64,000 nt of DNA from DASVHS01 sp038244815 (lineage in GTDB: Bacteria > Acidobacteriota > Thermoanaerobaculia > Gp7-AA8): positions 1-64,000 of the forward strand of contig JBBRTB010000012.1 of NCBI GenBank assembly GCA_038244815.1. The letters run 5' to 3'. Under the pieces are notes generated by a model. The model made no database searches. It was not told where the DNA came from and saw nothing but the letters and a program-made list of their open reading frames with translations. Shown here piece by piece: positions 16,054 to 24,288 of the stretch; positions within the stretch are counted from its first letter, which is position 1; the number at the start of each line of letters is the position of its first letter. Made by a program: the position numbers and the translations under genes.

Positions 16054-17709
16054 ATGAAGATTTACATCGCGCAGATCAACCCGACCGTTGGCGCGCTGGC
16101 ATCGAACGCGGAGATGATCCATCGCGCCTATCGCGACGGGGTCGCCGCCGGCGCCGACGTCGTCCTCGTCCCCGAGCTCGCCGTCACCGGTTATCCGCCG
16201 CTCGATCTGCTCGATCGCGACACGTTCGTCAACGCCGCGCTGGAAGTACGCGACGCCCTGGTGCGCGAGACCGGACAGACGGCATTGATCTTCGGCTCGA
16301 TCGTCCGCAACACGAACTGGTGCGGCAAGCCGCTGCACAACGCCGCCATCGTCGCCCAGAACGGGCGGACGCTCGTCGAACAGCACAAGTCTCTGCTGCC
16401 GACCTACGACGTGTTCGATGAGCTGCGCTACTTCGAGCCGGCCCACAAGGTTACGGCGTTCGAGCTGAACGGCGTGCCCGCCGGCGTCTCCATCTGCGAG
16501 GACTTCTGGTTCGACGACGAGATCATGGAAACGCGCATGTACTGCGGGAATCCCGTCGATCAACTGGCGCGGCAGGGGGCGCAGGTCTTTTTCAACATCT
16601 CCGCATCGCCGTTCAACGCGGGGAAGAGAAAGTCGCGGTACGGGCTCTTCTCCAGGATCGCCCAGCGCTACGGGGTGCCGCTCGTCTACGTGAACCAGGT
16701 CGGCGGCAACGACGAGCTGCTGTTCGACGGCTCGTCGATCGTGATCGACAGGAGCGGCCAGACCGTCTATTGCGCTCCGGCATTCGAGGAGCACGCCGCG
16801 CTGGTGAGCCTCGACGGTCCTCCATGCCAGGCGGTTCAGCCCGTCCCCGAAGACGAGGAAATCGGCCGCGCGCTCATCCTCGGGCTGCGTGACTACATCC
16901 GCAAGTGCGGGTTCGAGGACGTCGTGGTCGGACTGTCGGGCGGCATCGACTCAGCGGTCACCGCGGCGCTCGCCGTCGAGGCGCTGGGCGCGAAACACGT
17001 CACCGGTATCGCCATGCCGTCGCAGTTCTCTTCGAAGGGATCCGTCGACGACGCCCGCGCGCTCGCCGGCAACCTCGGCATCGCCTTTCACGTCGTGCCC
17101 ATCGCCGATCTGTACAAGCCGTACGAGGCGGCCATCGATCAGCTCTCCGGCGACCACCGGTTCGACGCCACCAACGAGAACGTACAGGCGCGCATCCGCG
17201 GCAACATCCTGATGGCCTGGTCCAACCGCACCGGCGCGATGGTCGTGTCGACCGGCAACAAGTCGGAGCTGGCGGTCGGCTACTGCACGCTCTACGGCGA
17301 CATGGCCGGCGGTCTGGCTCTCCTCGGCGACGTGTACAAGACGATGGTCTATCGCGTGGCCCGATGGCTGAATCGCCAGCGGCCGGTCATCCCGGAATCG
17401 TCGATCACGAAAGCGCCGTCGGCGGAATTGAAACCCGATCAGACCGACCAGGACACGCTCCCGCCGTACGAGACGCTCGACGGCATTCTCAAGATGTACA
17501 TCGAGGAGTGGAAGGAAGTGGAGGAGATCGCCGCGGCGGGATTCGATCGTAAACTCGTCGAGAAGATCCTGACGCTCGTCGACACGAACGAGTTCAAGCG
17601 CCGCCAGGCCGCGCCGACGATCCGCGTTTCCTCGAAGGCCTTCGGCAACGGACGGCAGATGCCGATCGCGCAGCGATGGCGAAGGGAGCCGGCGCGATGG
17701 GTGAAGTGA
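16054..17709 (+). CDS. nadE: Glutamine-dependent NAD+ synthetase
   Basis: The 551-residue protein has two domains. The N-terminal nitrilase-type glutaminase has the Glu-Lys-Cys triad in VPELAVTGYPP, EQHKSLLPTYDVF and GVSICEDFW. The C-terminal NAD synthase has the ATP pyrophosphatase loop VVGLSGGIDSAV and MVVSTGNKSELAVGY. It converts nicotinic acid adenine dinucleotide to NAD+ using glutamine and ATP. The length matches the two-domain family, and the start at 16054 is the only one that keeps the whole first beta-strand (KIYIAQINPTVG). The end overlaps the possible extended start of the next small gene. Confidence 0.96.
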   Translation: MKIYIAQINPTVGALASNAEMIHRAYRDGVAAGADVVLVPELAVTGYPPLDLLDRDTFVNAALEVRDALVRETGQTALIFGSIVRNTNWCGKPLHNAAIVAQNGRTLVEQHKSLLPTYDVFDELRYFEPAHKVTAFELNGVPAGVSICEDFWFDDEIMETRMYCGNPVDQLARQGAQVFFNISASPFNAGKRKSRYGLFSRIAQRYGVPLVYVNQVGGNDELLFDGSSIVIDRSGQTVYCAPAFEEHAALVSLDGPPCQAVQPVPEDEEIGRALILGLRDYIRKCGFEDVVVGLSGGIDSAVTAALAVEALGAKHVTGIAMPSQFSSKGSVDDARALAGNLGIAFHVVPIADLYKPYEAAIDQLSGDHRFDATNENVQARIRGNILMAWSNRTGAMVVSTGNKSELAVGYCTLYGDMAGGLALLGDVYKTMVYRVARWLNRQRPVIPESSITKAPSAELKPDQTDQDTLPPYETLDGILKMYIEEWKEVEEIAAAGFDRKLVEKILTLVDTNEFKRRQAAPTIRVSSKAFGNGRQMPIAQRWRREPARWVK

Positions 17710-17724
17710 GCGAGCGTGATCCGC

Positions 17725-17755
17725 CGCCCGGATTCCTCGCTTCGCTCGGAATGAC
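17725..17755. repeat. Half-copy of the GATTCCTC/GGAATGAC interspersed element
   Basis: GATTCCTCGC, TTCG and CTCGGAATGAC reproduce the right half of the 57493-57583 palindrome with a shorter centre. The ATG within GGAATGAC at 17751 is a candidate start codon of the following gene. Confidence 0.7.
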
Positions 17756-18008
17756 ATTTCTCCTGATCGCCATGGCCTGCACCCAGCAGGTCACCGCGGC
17801 GCGCTGGCAGCACATGTCTCCGGACGCGAAGACCGTCTACGTCCGCTCGCTGCTCGGCGGCGAGAAGGCGAAAGATGCGAAAGGCGGCTTCGGTCATCGC
17901 TACACCGGGGCGCCGGAGGATTATGTAAAACGAATCGATGAGGCATACTCACGCGGCAGCGAGGCCGATCCTGCGGTAATCTTCGCCGGCCTGACCGACA
18001 AACGATGA
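17751..18008 (+). CDS. Small exported protein of unknown function
   Basis: From ATG 17751 it is 85 residues; the frame is also open from 17676 and 17697. The N-terminus (MTFLLIAMAC-TQQ) looks like a short lipoprotein signal with a Cys, though it lacks a basic n-region unless an upstream start is used. The mature part contains WQHMSPDAKTVYVRSLLGGEKAKDAKGG split across a hydrophilic, likely helical region. The last four bases overlap the next gene (ATGA), suggesting co-translation with the methyltransferase. No family recognised. The start region lies in an interspersed repeat, so the true start is uncertain. Confidence 0.55.
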   Translation: MTFLLIAMACTQQVTAARWQHMSPDAKTVYVRSLLGGEKAKDAKGGFGHRYTGAPEDYVKRIDEAYSRGSEADPAVIFAGLTDKR

Positions 18009-18745
18009 CGATCTCACCGCACCCACCACTGCAGGAGTTTTACGAGGAGCCGTCACAGCGAGAATCGATCGTGCGCACGATCTTCGACGAAGGTGCGCCC
18101 TGGTACGACCGGGCCACACAGTTCATGTCGTTCGGTTCCGGCTCGCGGTACCGGCGCGAGGCTCTGGAGCGCGCAGGACTGAAGCCGGGGATGCGCGTGC
18201 TCGATGTCGCCACCGGCACGGGAGTGGTGGCCCGCGAGGCCGCCACGGTCACAAAGGATGCGCGCGCGGTGGTCGGGCTCGATCCCAGCATCGGCATGCT
18301 GGCGGCCGGACGGAGCAAAGCGACGTTCAAGAACGTTCAGGCCGGAAGCGAATCGCTTCCCTTCGCGAATGGCTCGTTCGATTTCATCACCATCGGATTC
18401 GCCATGCGGCACTTTGCCGATCTCAAACTGGTCTTCAGCGAGTGCGCCCGTGTGCTGCGTCCCGGAGGCCGGTTGCTGATCCTCGAGATCACCGCTCCGG
18501 AATCCCGCATCGCCCGCACGCTCCTGGGCGCCTACATGGGCAGCATCGTGCCCGCGGCGCTGGGCGTCATCACGCGCAGCGCGAAAACCGCGAAGATGAT
18601 GCGCTACTACTGGGTGACGACACGCGAGTGCGTGCGGCCGCAAGTCATCCTTGATGCCATGCACAGCGCCGGATTCGAAGAGGCCAGCCGCCACGTGGAG
18701 CTGTCGCTCTTCAGCGAGTATTCCGGCCTCATTCCGACTCGCTAG
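18005..18745 (+). CDS. UbiE/MenG-like class I SAM methyltransferase
   Basis: The 246-residue protein has the UbiE-type N-terminus (FDEGAPWYDRATQFMSFGSG), motif I VLDVATGTGVVA, acidic GLDPS, and the C-terminal ITIGFAMRHFADL and RVLRPGGRLLILEIT blocks typical of ubiquinone/menaquinone C-methyltransferases. It probably methylates demethylmenaquinone or another quinone precursor, but the family has many other substrates and no quinone genes are adjacent. It overlaps the preceding small gene by 4 bases and runs 17 bases into the convergent PilZ gene. Confidence 0.82.
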   Translation: MTISPHPPLQEFYEEPSQRESIVRTIFDEGAPWYDRATQFMSFGSGSRYRREALERAGLKPGMRVLDVATGTGVVAREAATVTKDARAVVGLDPSIGMLAAGRSKATFKNVQAGSESLPFANGSFDFITIGFAMRHFADLKLVFSECARVLRPGGRLLILEITAPESRIARTLLGAYMGSIVPAALGVITRSAKTAKMMRYYWVTTRECVRPQVILDAMHSAGFEEASRHVELSLFSEYSGLIPTR

Positions 18746-19139
18746 CGGCGGCGGCGGCAGCGGCGGCGGCATTCGCCGCTGCGACCTCTTTCTGCTTTTC
18801 CTCGAGACGGTTGATCTGAATCCCGATGAACTCGCGCAGCGGCTCTTCCTGGGCCGGCGGCATCTCGTTGAACTCGATCGCCGAGCGGAAGACATACTCC
18901 GGTCCGCGCTCGCCACGCCGCACCTGGACGACGGAGCGGATCACATGACAGGGGATGTAGATCCCGCCGTAGCTCGGGAAAATCAGCGTCGCTGAGCTCC
19001 CCGCCTTCACCGGTGAACGGTGCACCACCGCCGCGCCGTGGAGGCTGAGGTCGATCAGCTCGCCGTTGACATCCGAGAGCTGCACCGGAATCGATGCAGT
19101 CGGATATCGCTCGGAGCGTCTGCGATCTCGACCGGACAT
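18729..19139 (-). CDS. PilZ-domain protein with poly-Ala tail
   Basis: The 136-residue protein has the c-di-GMP-binding PilZ pattern: RRSERYP (RxxxR) near residue 7 and DLSLHGAAV (D/NxSxxG) near residue 30. The C-terminus ends in an Ala-rich run encoded by repeated GCN codons (18746-18780), which could be length-variable. It converges with and overlaps the methyltransferase gene by 17 bases. Probably a c-di-GMP receptor; the partner is unknown. Confidence 0.85.
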   Translation of the reverse strand: MSGRDRRRSERYPTASIPVQLSDVNGELIDLSLHGAAVVHRSPVKAGSSATLIFPSYGGIYIPCHVIRSVVQVRRGERGPEYVFRSAIEFNEMPPAQEEPLREFIGIQINRLEEKQKEVAAANAAAAAAAAASESE

Positions 19140-19203
19140 GGATATCGATCTATTGTCGCAGAATAACCCAGGGCCGATCCCTGAGACCGGTACGCAGGGC
19201 CTC

Positions 19204-20880
19204 TCACTTCAGCCGGTCGCGGATCTGCTCCAGAAAATCGTGAGCGATCTTCGCGCCGGCAAACTCCGCCGGTCCGGCGTGTTCCGCGATGATGCCGAAC
19301 GCGATCTTCGGCGAGTCGACCGGTGCGAAGGCCATGATCACAGCCTGGTATCCGTTGGCTCGCTGGCCCGCCGTTCCGGTCTTCATCGCCAGCGGGACTC
19401 CCTCGACGGCGGCGCGGCGCCCGGTTCCCTTCGGCCGATTCACCACGGCCACCATGGCCTCGATCATCTTGTCTGCCGCGGCGCGCGGCGCGATCTGCTC
19501 GCGGAACTGCACCTGCGGGCCCTCGGCCTCTTCGCCGAGAATCGACCGGCGTCCGCGCACCAGGCGCGGGGTGGTGAGCACGCCGCGATTGGCCATCATC
19601 GATGCCAGCATGGCCACGTGCAAAGCCGTGACGGACTCGTGCTCCAGGCCGATGGAGAGGAGCGCCGTCTCGAAGCGGTCGAACGTGTCACCACCGATCC
19701 GGCCGAGCAGAACCTTGAACACGCCGAGATCGGTCTGCTGATCGAAGCCGGCGGTGGTCATGAATTTCTTCAGACTGTCCGGGCCCAGTCGAAGTCCGAG
19801 GTCGGCGAAGAAGATGTTGCACGACTCGGCCAGAGCCTCGTCGAAGTCCGGCAGCGTTCCGTGACCCTGGGGAAGCCAGTCACCGAAATGGCGGCCGTCG
19901 ATGACCAGATCGCCGGTGCAGTGATACGGAAACATCGACGCGACGTCGACGCCGCTGGAGAGCGCATTGAGTCCGGTGAGGATCTTCACGACCGAGCCGG
20001 GCTCGTACTGCGTCTCCAGAGCATGATTCGCCGGCGGGCCCTTTGGATCGTTGCTGACGATGGCCAGCACCTCGTTCGTGCGGGGATCGATGGCCACGAA
20101 CGCACCGCGATACTGCCCCAGCGCCTCCTTCGCGGCATGTTGAACGGCGGGGTCGAGCGTGGTCTCGACGTCCCGGGCCACGCCGATGTGGTCCCGCTGC
20201 CTGCCGAACGTGAGCTCGCCGGCGGAGGCGTCGACGATCTCCTCGAAGTCGCTGCTGGCCGGCACGACGTCGTTCTTCGAGGCGACGTTGAGCATCGCGA
20301 CCGGCTTGCCGTTGCGGTCGACGACCCACGGCACCTTTCCGCTCCGGCGCTGCTCCAGTGAGGACTGCAGCGCCGCCAGTTTCTTCGGATCGACCGCCGA
20401 CTTGTCGATCGACTCCAGGACCGTGAACGCCTGCGGCAGAAAATCGGGATCGAGGCCGTACGCCGCGGCGCGATACAGAGCCGCGTCGGGCGGCTCATCG
20501 CGCTCGTGAACGAACTGGTCGTACTGCAGGAACGATCCGTATTGACCTTCGGCGAACAACTTCGCGCCGACCTCGTCCTTCGGCACGATGGAGAACATCA
20601 GCAACCGGCCGCGCAGTGCCTCCAGATGCGGGCGCGCCGCACGGGCCTGATCGCTGGCCAGGTAGGCCATGGCCAGCATCTGGTGATACTGGTTCGGCCA
20701 CATGTGCATATGCGACCAGTGATCGGCGTGCTCGATGGCCTCGGCGTATTGCCCGGCACGCCATTCGTTGCGCGCGTTGCGCAGCGGGAACCAGGTGACG
20801 ATGAGGAACCCCGCGGCCAGAACGACGAGCGCGACGAGGAGCGGCGCGAAAATGCGCGTCAGTGGAGAGCGCTTGGACAT
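19204..20880 (-). CDS. Penicillin-binding protein, transpeptidase (class B-like)
   Basis: The 558-residue protein has an N-terminal membrane helix (about 12-33) and a helical, TPR-like region to about 200. A transpeptidase domain follows with S-V-V-K in YEPGSVVKILT, S-C-N in AESCNIFF, and K-T-G in LAMKTGTAG. It cross-links peptidoglycan stem peptides in the periplasm. The family usually has a longer dimerisation domain; here the TPR-like region replaces it. The start overlaps the end of the upstream SAM hydrolase gene by 22 bases, so the two are probably co-transcribed. Confidence 0.9.
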   Translation of the reverse strand: MSKRSPLTRIFAPLLVALVVLAAGFLIVTWFPLRNARNEWRAGQYAEAIEHADHWSHMHMWPNQYHQMLAMAYLASDQARAARPHLEALRGRLLMFSIVPKDEVGAKLFAEGQYGSFLQYDQFVHERDEPPDAALYRAAAYGLDPDFLPQAFTVLESIDKSAVDPKKLAALQSSLEQRRSGKVPWVVDRNGKPVAMLNVASKNDVVPASSDFEEIVDASAGELTFGRQRDHIGVARDVETTLDPAVQHAAKEALGQYRGAFVAIDPRTNEVLAIVSNDPKGPPANHALETQYEPGSVVKILTGLNALSSGVDVASMFPYHCTGDLVIDGRHFGDWLPQGHGTLPDFDEALAESCNIFFADLGLRLGPDSLKKFMTTAGFDQQTDLGVFKVLLGRIGGDTFDRFETALLSIGLEHESVTALHVAMLASMMANRGVLTTPRLVRGRRSILGEEAEGPQVQFREQIAPRAAADKMIEAMVAVVNRPKGTGRRAAVEGVPLAMKTGTAGQRANGYQAVIMAFAPVDSPKIAFGIIAEHAGPAEFAGAKIAHDFLEQIRDRLK

Positions 20881-21632
20881 AGTTCGACCCGGTCGAGCCG
20901 CCTCATCTGCAAGCGCTCTGCCGCGCTGCCGTTAGCGATGGAGATCTCAATGCAGCCGGATGATCCGGCGATTATGAACGCGCCCGGCGCGGCGTCCGCG
21001 TAATTCTGCTCGACGCGGTCGATGCGGATGCCGTGTGCTTCGAGAACGAACGGTTTGAACGAAACGCGCGCGGCTTCGATGTCGGTGATCAGATTGCCGT
21101 AGCGGTCCACCGCGACGATCGTGCCGCGGACGACATCACCATACGAGGGCGTCTCGTAGTCGAGCCGGACGATGTCGCCCGCCTGCGGTCCGAGCTGGTC
21201 GAGCGGCAGCCCGTTTGCGATCGCCGCGGCAACCGGCGCGAAGCGGTCGCGCCCATGAAACGTGGCGCTTCCCTCCGGTAGAAACAGCGAGGCGTTCTCC
21301 ACGAACCAGCCGGAGACCGTGGGCCCGGGACCGAGGACCACAGACAACAACCCGTTGTCCGGCGCGAGGAAGAGCCGCTCGTCCCGCTCGACAGCCACGA
21401 TCTTTCTCGCCGATCCGACGCCGGGATCGACGACGCAGACGAAGATCGTTTCCTTCGGCCAGGAGGAGGCGGCGGCGCGCAGAAACCAGGCTGCGCCGAA
21501 CACATCGAACGGCGCGATGTCGTGCGTGAGGTCGGCCACCGGCGCGTCCGTCCGCGAGGCCATGACGCCTTTCATCGCCGCGACATAAGGATCGCGCGTG
21601 CCGAAGTCGGTCACGAGAGAGATCCGCTTCAT
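20859..21632 (-). CDS. SAM hydroxide adenosyltransferase (DUF62 / SAM hydrolase)
   Basis: The 257-residue protein begins ISLVTDFGTRDPYVAAMKG, the family's N-terminal SAM-binding block, and retains VDPGVGS, LAPDNGLLS and VDRYGNLITD. Members hydrolyse S-adenosylmethionine to adenosine and methionine using water, and are related to fluorinases. ATG 21632 is chosen because the upstream frame is the complement of the divergent gene. It is translationally overlapped with the downstream PBP gene and lies 22 bases from the divergent DUF2064 gene. Confidence 0.9.
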   Translation of the reverse strand: MKRISLVTDFGTRDPYVAAMKGVMASRTDAPVADLTHDIAPFDVFGAAWFLRAAASSWPKETIFVCVVDPGVGSARKIVAVERDERLFLAPDNGLLSVVLGPGPTVSGWFVENASLFLPEGSATFHGRDRFAPVAAAIANGLPLDQLGPQAGDIVRLDYETPSYGDVVRGTIVAVDRYGNLITDIEAARVSFKPFVLEAHGIRIDRVEQNYADAAPGAFIIAGSSGCIEISIANGSAAERLQMRRLDRVELCPSALH

Positions 21633-21654
21633 TCCTTTCAATATACTGCCTGCG

Positions 21655-22293
21655 ATGTTCGCCACCATGGCACCGCCTCCGCGGAGGCTGCTCGTGTTCG
21701 CTCGCCTTCCCGAGCTCGGCAAGGTCAAGACCCGCCTGGCCGCGACCGTCGGCGACGAACGTACGCTCGAGGTGTATGAGGAGATGCTCGCAGAGCTGTT
21801 GCGGTCCATCGGAGCATCGACGGCGGACACGGAGATCGAGATCCTCTGGGCGCCGACGCCGATCGCCAACGGCGAGCGGTTGCGCCAGGCTTTCGGCGAC
21901 CGCCCGTTGGCCATGCAGACCGGCGCCACTCTCGGCGACCGCCTGGCCATGGCCTTCTCGGAGCGGTTCTTCTTCCAGGCCACGCGGAAGATCGTGGCCA
22001 TCGGCGTCGACGATCCCCGGCTGCCGCGGGAGCTCATCGATCACGCCTTCGGGCTGCTCGACTCCTGCGAGTGGGTGGTGGGGCCGGCCAGCGACGGCGG
22101 TTACTACCTCATCGGCTGCCGCGCGCCGGCGTTCGACGCGTCGATCTTCCGCGACATCGAGTGGGGAAGCGAGCGCGTGTTCGCGCAGACGATCCGGAAG
22201 ATCCGCGACTGGGGAGTGTGCGTGGCCATGCTGCCGCAGCGCTCCGACATCGACACCGCCGAAGACCTGGAGCGATACCAGAAGGCGCTATGA
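21655..22293 (+). CDS. DUF2064 / TIGR04282 glycosyltransferase-like protein
   Basis: About 212 residues from ATG 21655 (or 208 from 21667). LLVFARLPELGKVKTRLA near the start, and VGPASDGGYYLIGCR with GVDDPRLPRELI, are characteristic of this GT-A-fold family, some members of which are annotated in arsenosugar biosynthesis. Enzymatic activity here is unproven. The stop overlaps the next start (ATGA at 22290), so it is coupled to the NAD(P)HX repair gene. Confidence 0.82.
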   Translation: MFATMAPPPRRLLVFARLPELGKVKTRLAATVGDERTLEVYEEMLAELLRSIGASTADTEIEILWAPTPIANGERLRQAFGDRPLAMQTGATLGDRLAMAFSERFFFQATRKIVAIGVDDPRLPRELIDHAFGLLDSCEWVVGPASDGGYYLIGCRAPAFDASIFRDIEWGSERVFAQTIRKIRDWGVCVAMLPQRSDIDTAEDLERYQKAL

Positions 22294-23798
22294 AGATCCT
22301 TGACGCCGCACAGATGGCTTCGATCGACCGCCGCACGACGGAGAGTTTCGGCGTGCCATCGATCGTGCTGATGGAAAACGCCGCGCTGGCCGTCGTGGAC
22401 GTCATCGCCGCGCATTATCCGGACGCCGACCGCGCCGCCGTCTTCTGTGGCACCGGCAGTAACGGCGGCGACGGATTCGCCATCGCCCGTCATCTCGAGA
22501 ATCGCGGCGTCGTGCCGGTCATCGTCGTGGTCGGCGACCGGGCCAGAATCGGCGGCGACGCCCTCACGAATCTGATCACCTGCCAGCGGCTGGCCATCCC
22601 GATCCACGATGTCCTCGATCCCGATCACGTCGACGAAGCGATCGCCCACGCCTCCGACGCCGACGTCATCGTCGACGCCATCTTCGGCACGGGACTCGAT
22701 CGCCCTCCCGCGGGCGTTCACGCAGAAGCCATCCGCGCCATCGCCGAGATGCGCCTGCCTGTAGTGGCCGTCGATCTGCCCAGCGGCGTCAACGCTTCGT
22801 CGAACGAAGTCTTCGATCCCTGCGTGCAGGCCGAGATCACGGTCACATTCGCGGCGCCGAAGGTGTGTCACGTCTTCGAGCCGGCGGCGACGTACTGCGG
22901 CGAGGTGATCGTCGCCGACATCTCCATCCCCGATGCGGCCATTCAGGACGAGAACGTCCTGCTGGCTCTCCTGACGCCGAAGGACATCCAGCCGATCGTC
23001 GCTCCCCGCCTGCCCCGGACGCATAAGGGAACCTATGGCCACCTGGCCATCATCGCCGGCTCGCCGGGACGAAGCGGCGCGGCGGTGATGTGCACGCGCG
23101 GCGCGATCCGCACGGGCGCCGGCCTGGTCTCGGTCATGACCGACGGCGAAACCGCGAAGCTCGTGAACGCTTCATCCGCCGAGTCGATGACACACAGCGG
23201 AACCGACGTGAACGAGTTTCTCGCGAACAAATCGGCGGTCGTCATCGGACCGGGCCTCCCCGACCACGAGCGTGCGTACCAGTGGGTCCGGACGACGGTG
23301 GCAGCGGTCGAGATCCCGATGCTCATCGACGCCTCGGCGCTCAACGCATTCGCCGGCCACCTCGATGAGTTGAACCCGCAAGGCCGGCCGCGCGTGATCA
23401 CCCCGCATCCCGGCGAGCTGGCGCGGCTCACCGGCAGCGACGCCAGGACGATCAACGGGGATCGCATCACGGCGGCACGAGATGCGGCGCGCGTGTCGAA
23501 GTGTGTCGTCGTGCTCAAGGGATTCCAGACCGTCATCGCCGAGCCCGACGGTCATGTGTCCGTGAATCCCACCGGCAATCCGGGCATGGCCAGCGGCGGC
23601 ATGGGCGACGTCCTCTCCGGAATGATCGGTGCTCTGCTCGCGCGCGGGACCGATCCCGGCGGCGCGGCGTGCGCGGGCGTCTATCTGCACGGAATGGCCG
23701 GCGACCTCCTCAAAGAGCAGTTCGGTGACATCGGCCTGGCAGCGCTCGACCTCGCCGATCGCGTGCCGCTGGCGATCCGGCACGTGCGGACCCTTTGA
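22290..23798 (+). CDS. nnr: Bifunctional NAD(P)HX epimerase / ADP- or ATP-dependent dehydratase
   Basis: The 502-residue protein fuses a YjeF_N epimerase (about 1-210, with GTGSNGGDGFAIARHL and VDAIFGTGL) to a YjeF_C carbohydrate-kinase-like dehydratase (about 225-500, with AGSPGRSGAA, VITPHPGELARL and NPTGNPGMASGGMGD). It repairs hydrated NADH/NADPH. The start is set by the ATGA overlap with the preceding gene; longer frames are shadow sequence. Its stop overlaps the tsaE start as TGATG. Confidence 0.95.
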   Translation: MKILDAAQMASIDRRTTESFGVPSIVLMENAALAVVDVIAAHYPDADRAAVFCGTGSNGGDGFAIARHLENRGVVPVIVVVGDRARIGGDALTNLITCQRLAIPIHDVLDPDHVDEAIAHASDADVIVDAIFGTGLDRPPAGVHAEAIRAIAEMRLPVVAVDLPSGVNASSNEVFDPCVQAEITVTFAAPKVCHVFEPAATYCGEVIVADISIPDAAIQDENVLLALLTPKDIQPIVAPRLPRTHKGTYGHLAIIAGSPGRSGAAVMCTRGAIRTGAGLVSVMTDGETAKLVNASSAESMTHSGTDVNEFLANKSAVVIGPGLPDHERAYQWVRTTVAAVEIPMLIDASALNAFAGHLDELNPQGRPRVITPHPGELARLTGSDARTINGDRITAARDAARVSKCVVVLKGFQTVIAEPDGHVSVNPTGNPGMASGGMGDVLSGMIGALLARGTDPGGAACAGVYLHGMAGDLLKEQFGDIGLAALDLADRVPLAIRHVRTL

Positions 23799-24223
23799 TG
23801 GCGAAAACATGGGTGTGCTCCGCGGAGTCGGAGACCGAAGCGGCCGGCCGCGAGATCGCCCACACGCTGCCGCCCGATGCCGTCGTGCATCTGGTCGGCG
23901 ACCTCGGCGTGGGGAAGACGTTTCTCGTCCGCGCCATTGCCGCCGAGCTCGGCGCCGACCCGCGCGAGATCAGCTCGCCTTCATTCGCCATCGTGCACGA
24001 GTATCCCCTCGCGGCAGGCGCGCCGATCATCCATATCGACGGCTACCGGTTGTCGGACCGACGCCGGGAGTGGCTCGAGATCGGGATCCCGGAGATGCTG
24101 GGCGGGCCCGGCATCAAGCTCATCGAATGGCCGAAGCGGGAGTTCGACGAGTTCGACGACGGGCACATCGAGATCAAGATCCGCCTGCGCGAGGACGGCG
24201 CGCGCGAGATCACGGCCGGCTAG
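23798..24223 (+). CDS. tsaE: tRNA threonylcarbamoyladenosine ATPase TsaE
   Basis: The 141-residue P-loop protein has Walker A GDLGVGKTFLVRAI, SSPSFAIVHEYP and a C-terminal IEWPKR motif, all typical of TsaE. It supports t6A formation at tRNA position 37 together with TsaB and TsaD, which are not in the window. The ATG shares bases with the nnr stop (TGATG), an arrangement often seen because nnr and tsaE are frequent neighbours. A TTG three bases upstream is less likely. Confidence 0.93.
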   Translation: MAKTWVCSAESETEAAGREIAHTLPPDAVVHLVGDLGVGKTFLVRAIAAELGADPREISSPSFAIVHEYPLAAGAPIIHIDGYRLSDRRREWLEIGIPEMLGGPGIKLIEWPKREFDEFDDGHIEIKIRLREDGAREITAG

Positions 24224-24240
24224 CCCACCCGCGTTCCATG

Positions 24241-24272
24241 AGTGCCTCCTCGCCACAAGACGAGGAGGCACT
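24241..24272. terminator. Bidirectional terminator hairpin between convergent genes
   Basis: AGTGCCTCCTCG (24241-24252) and CGAGGAGGCACT (24261-24272) make a perfect 12-bp stem with an 8-nt loop. There is no T tract. It sits between the ends of tsaE (+) and the BNR/Ig gene (-). Confidence 0.75.
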
Positions 24273-24288
24273 CCGGAATGTGACTGCG

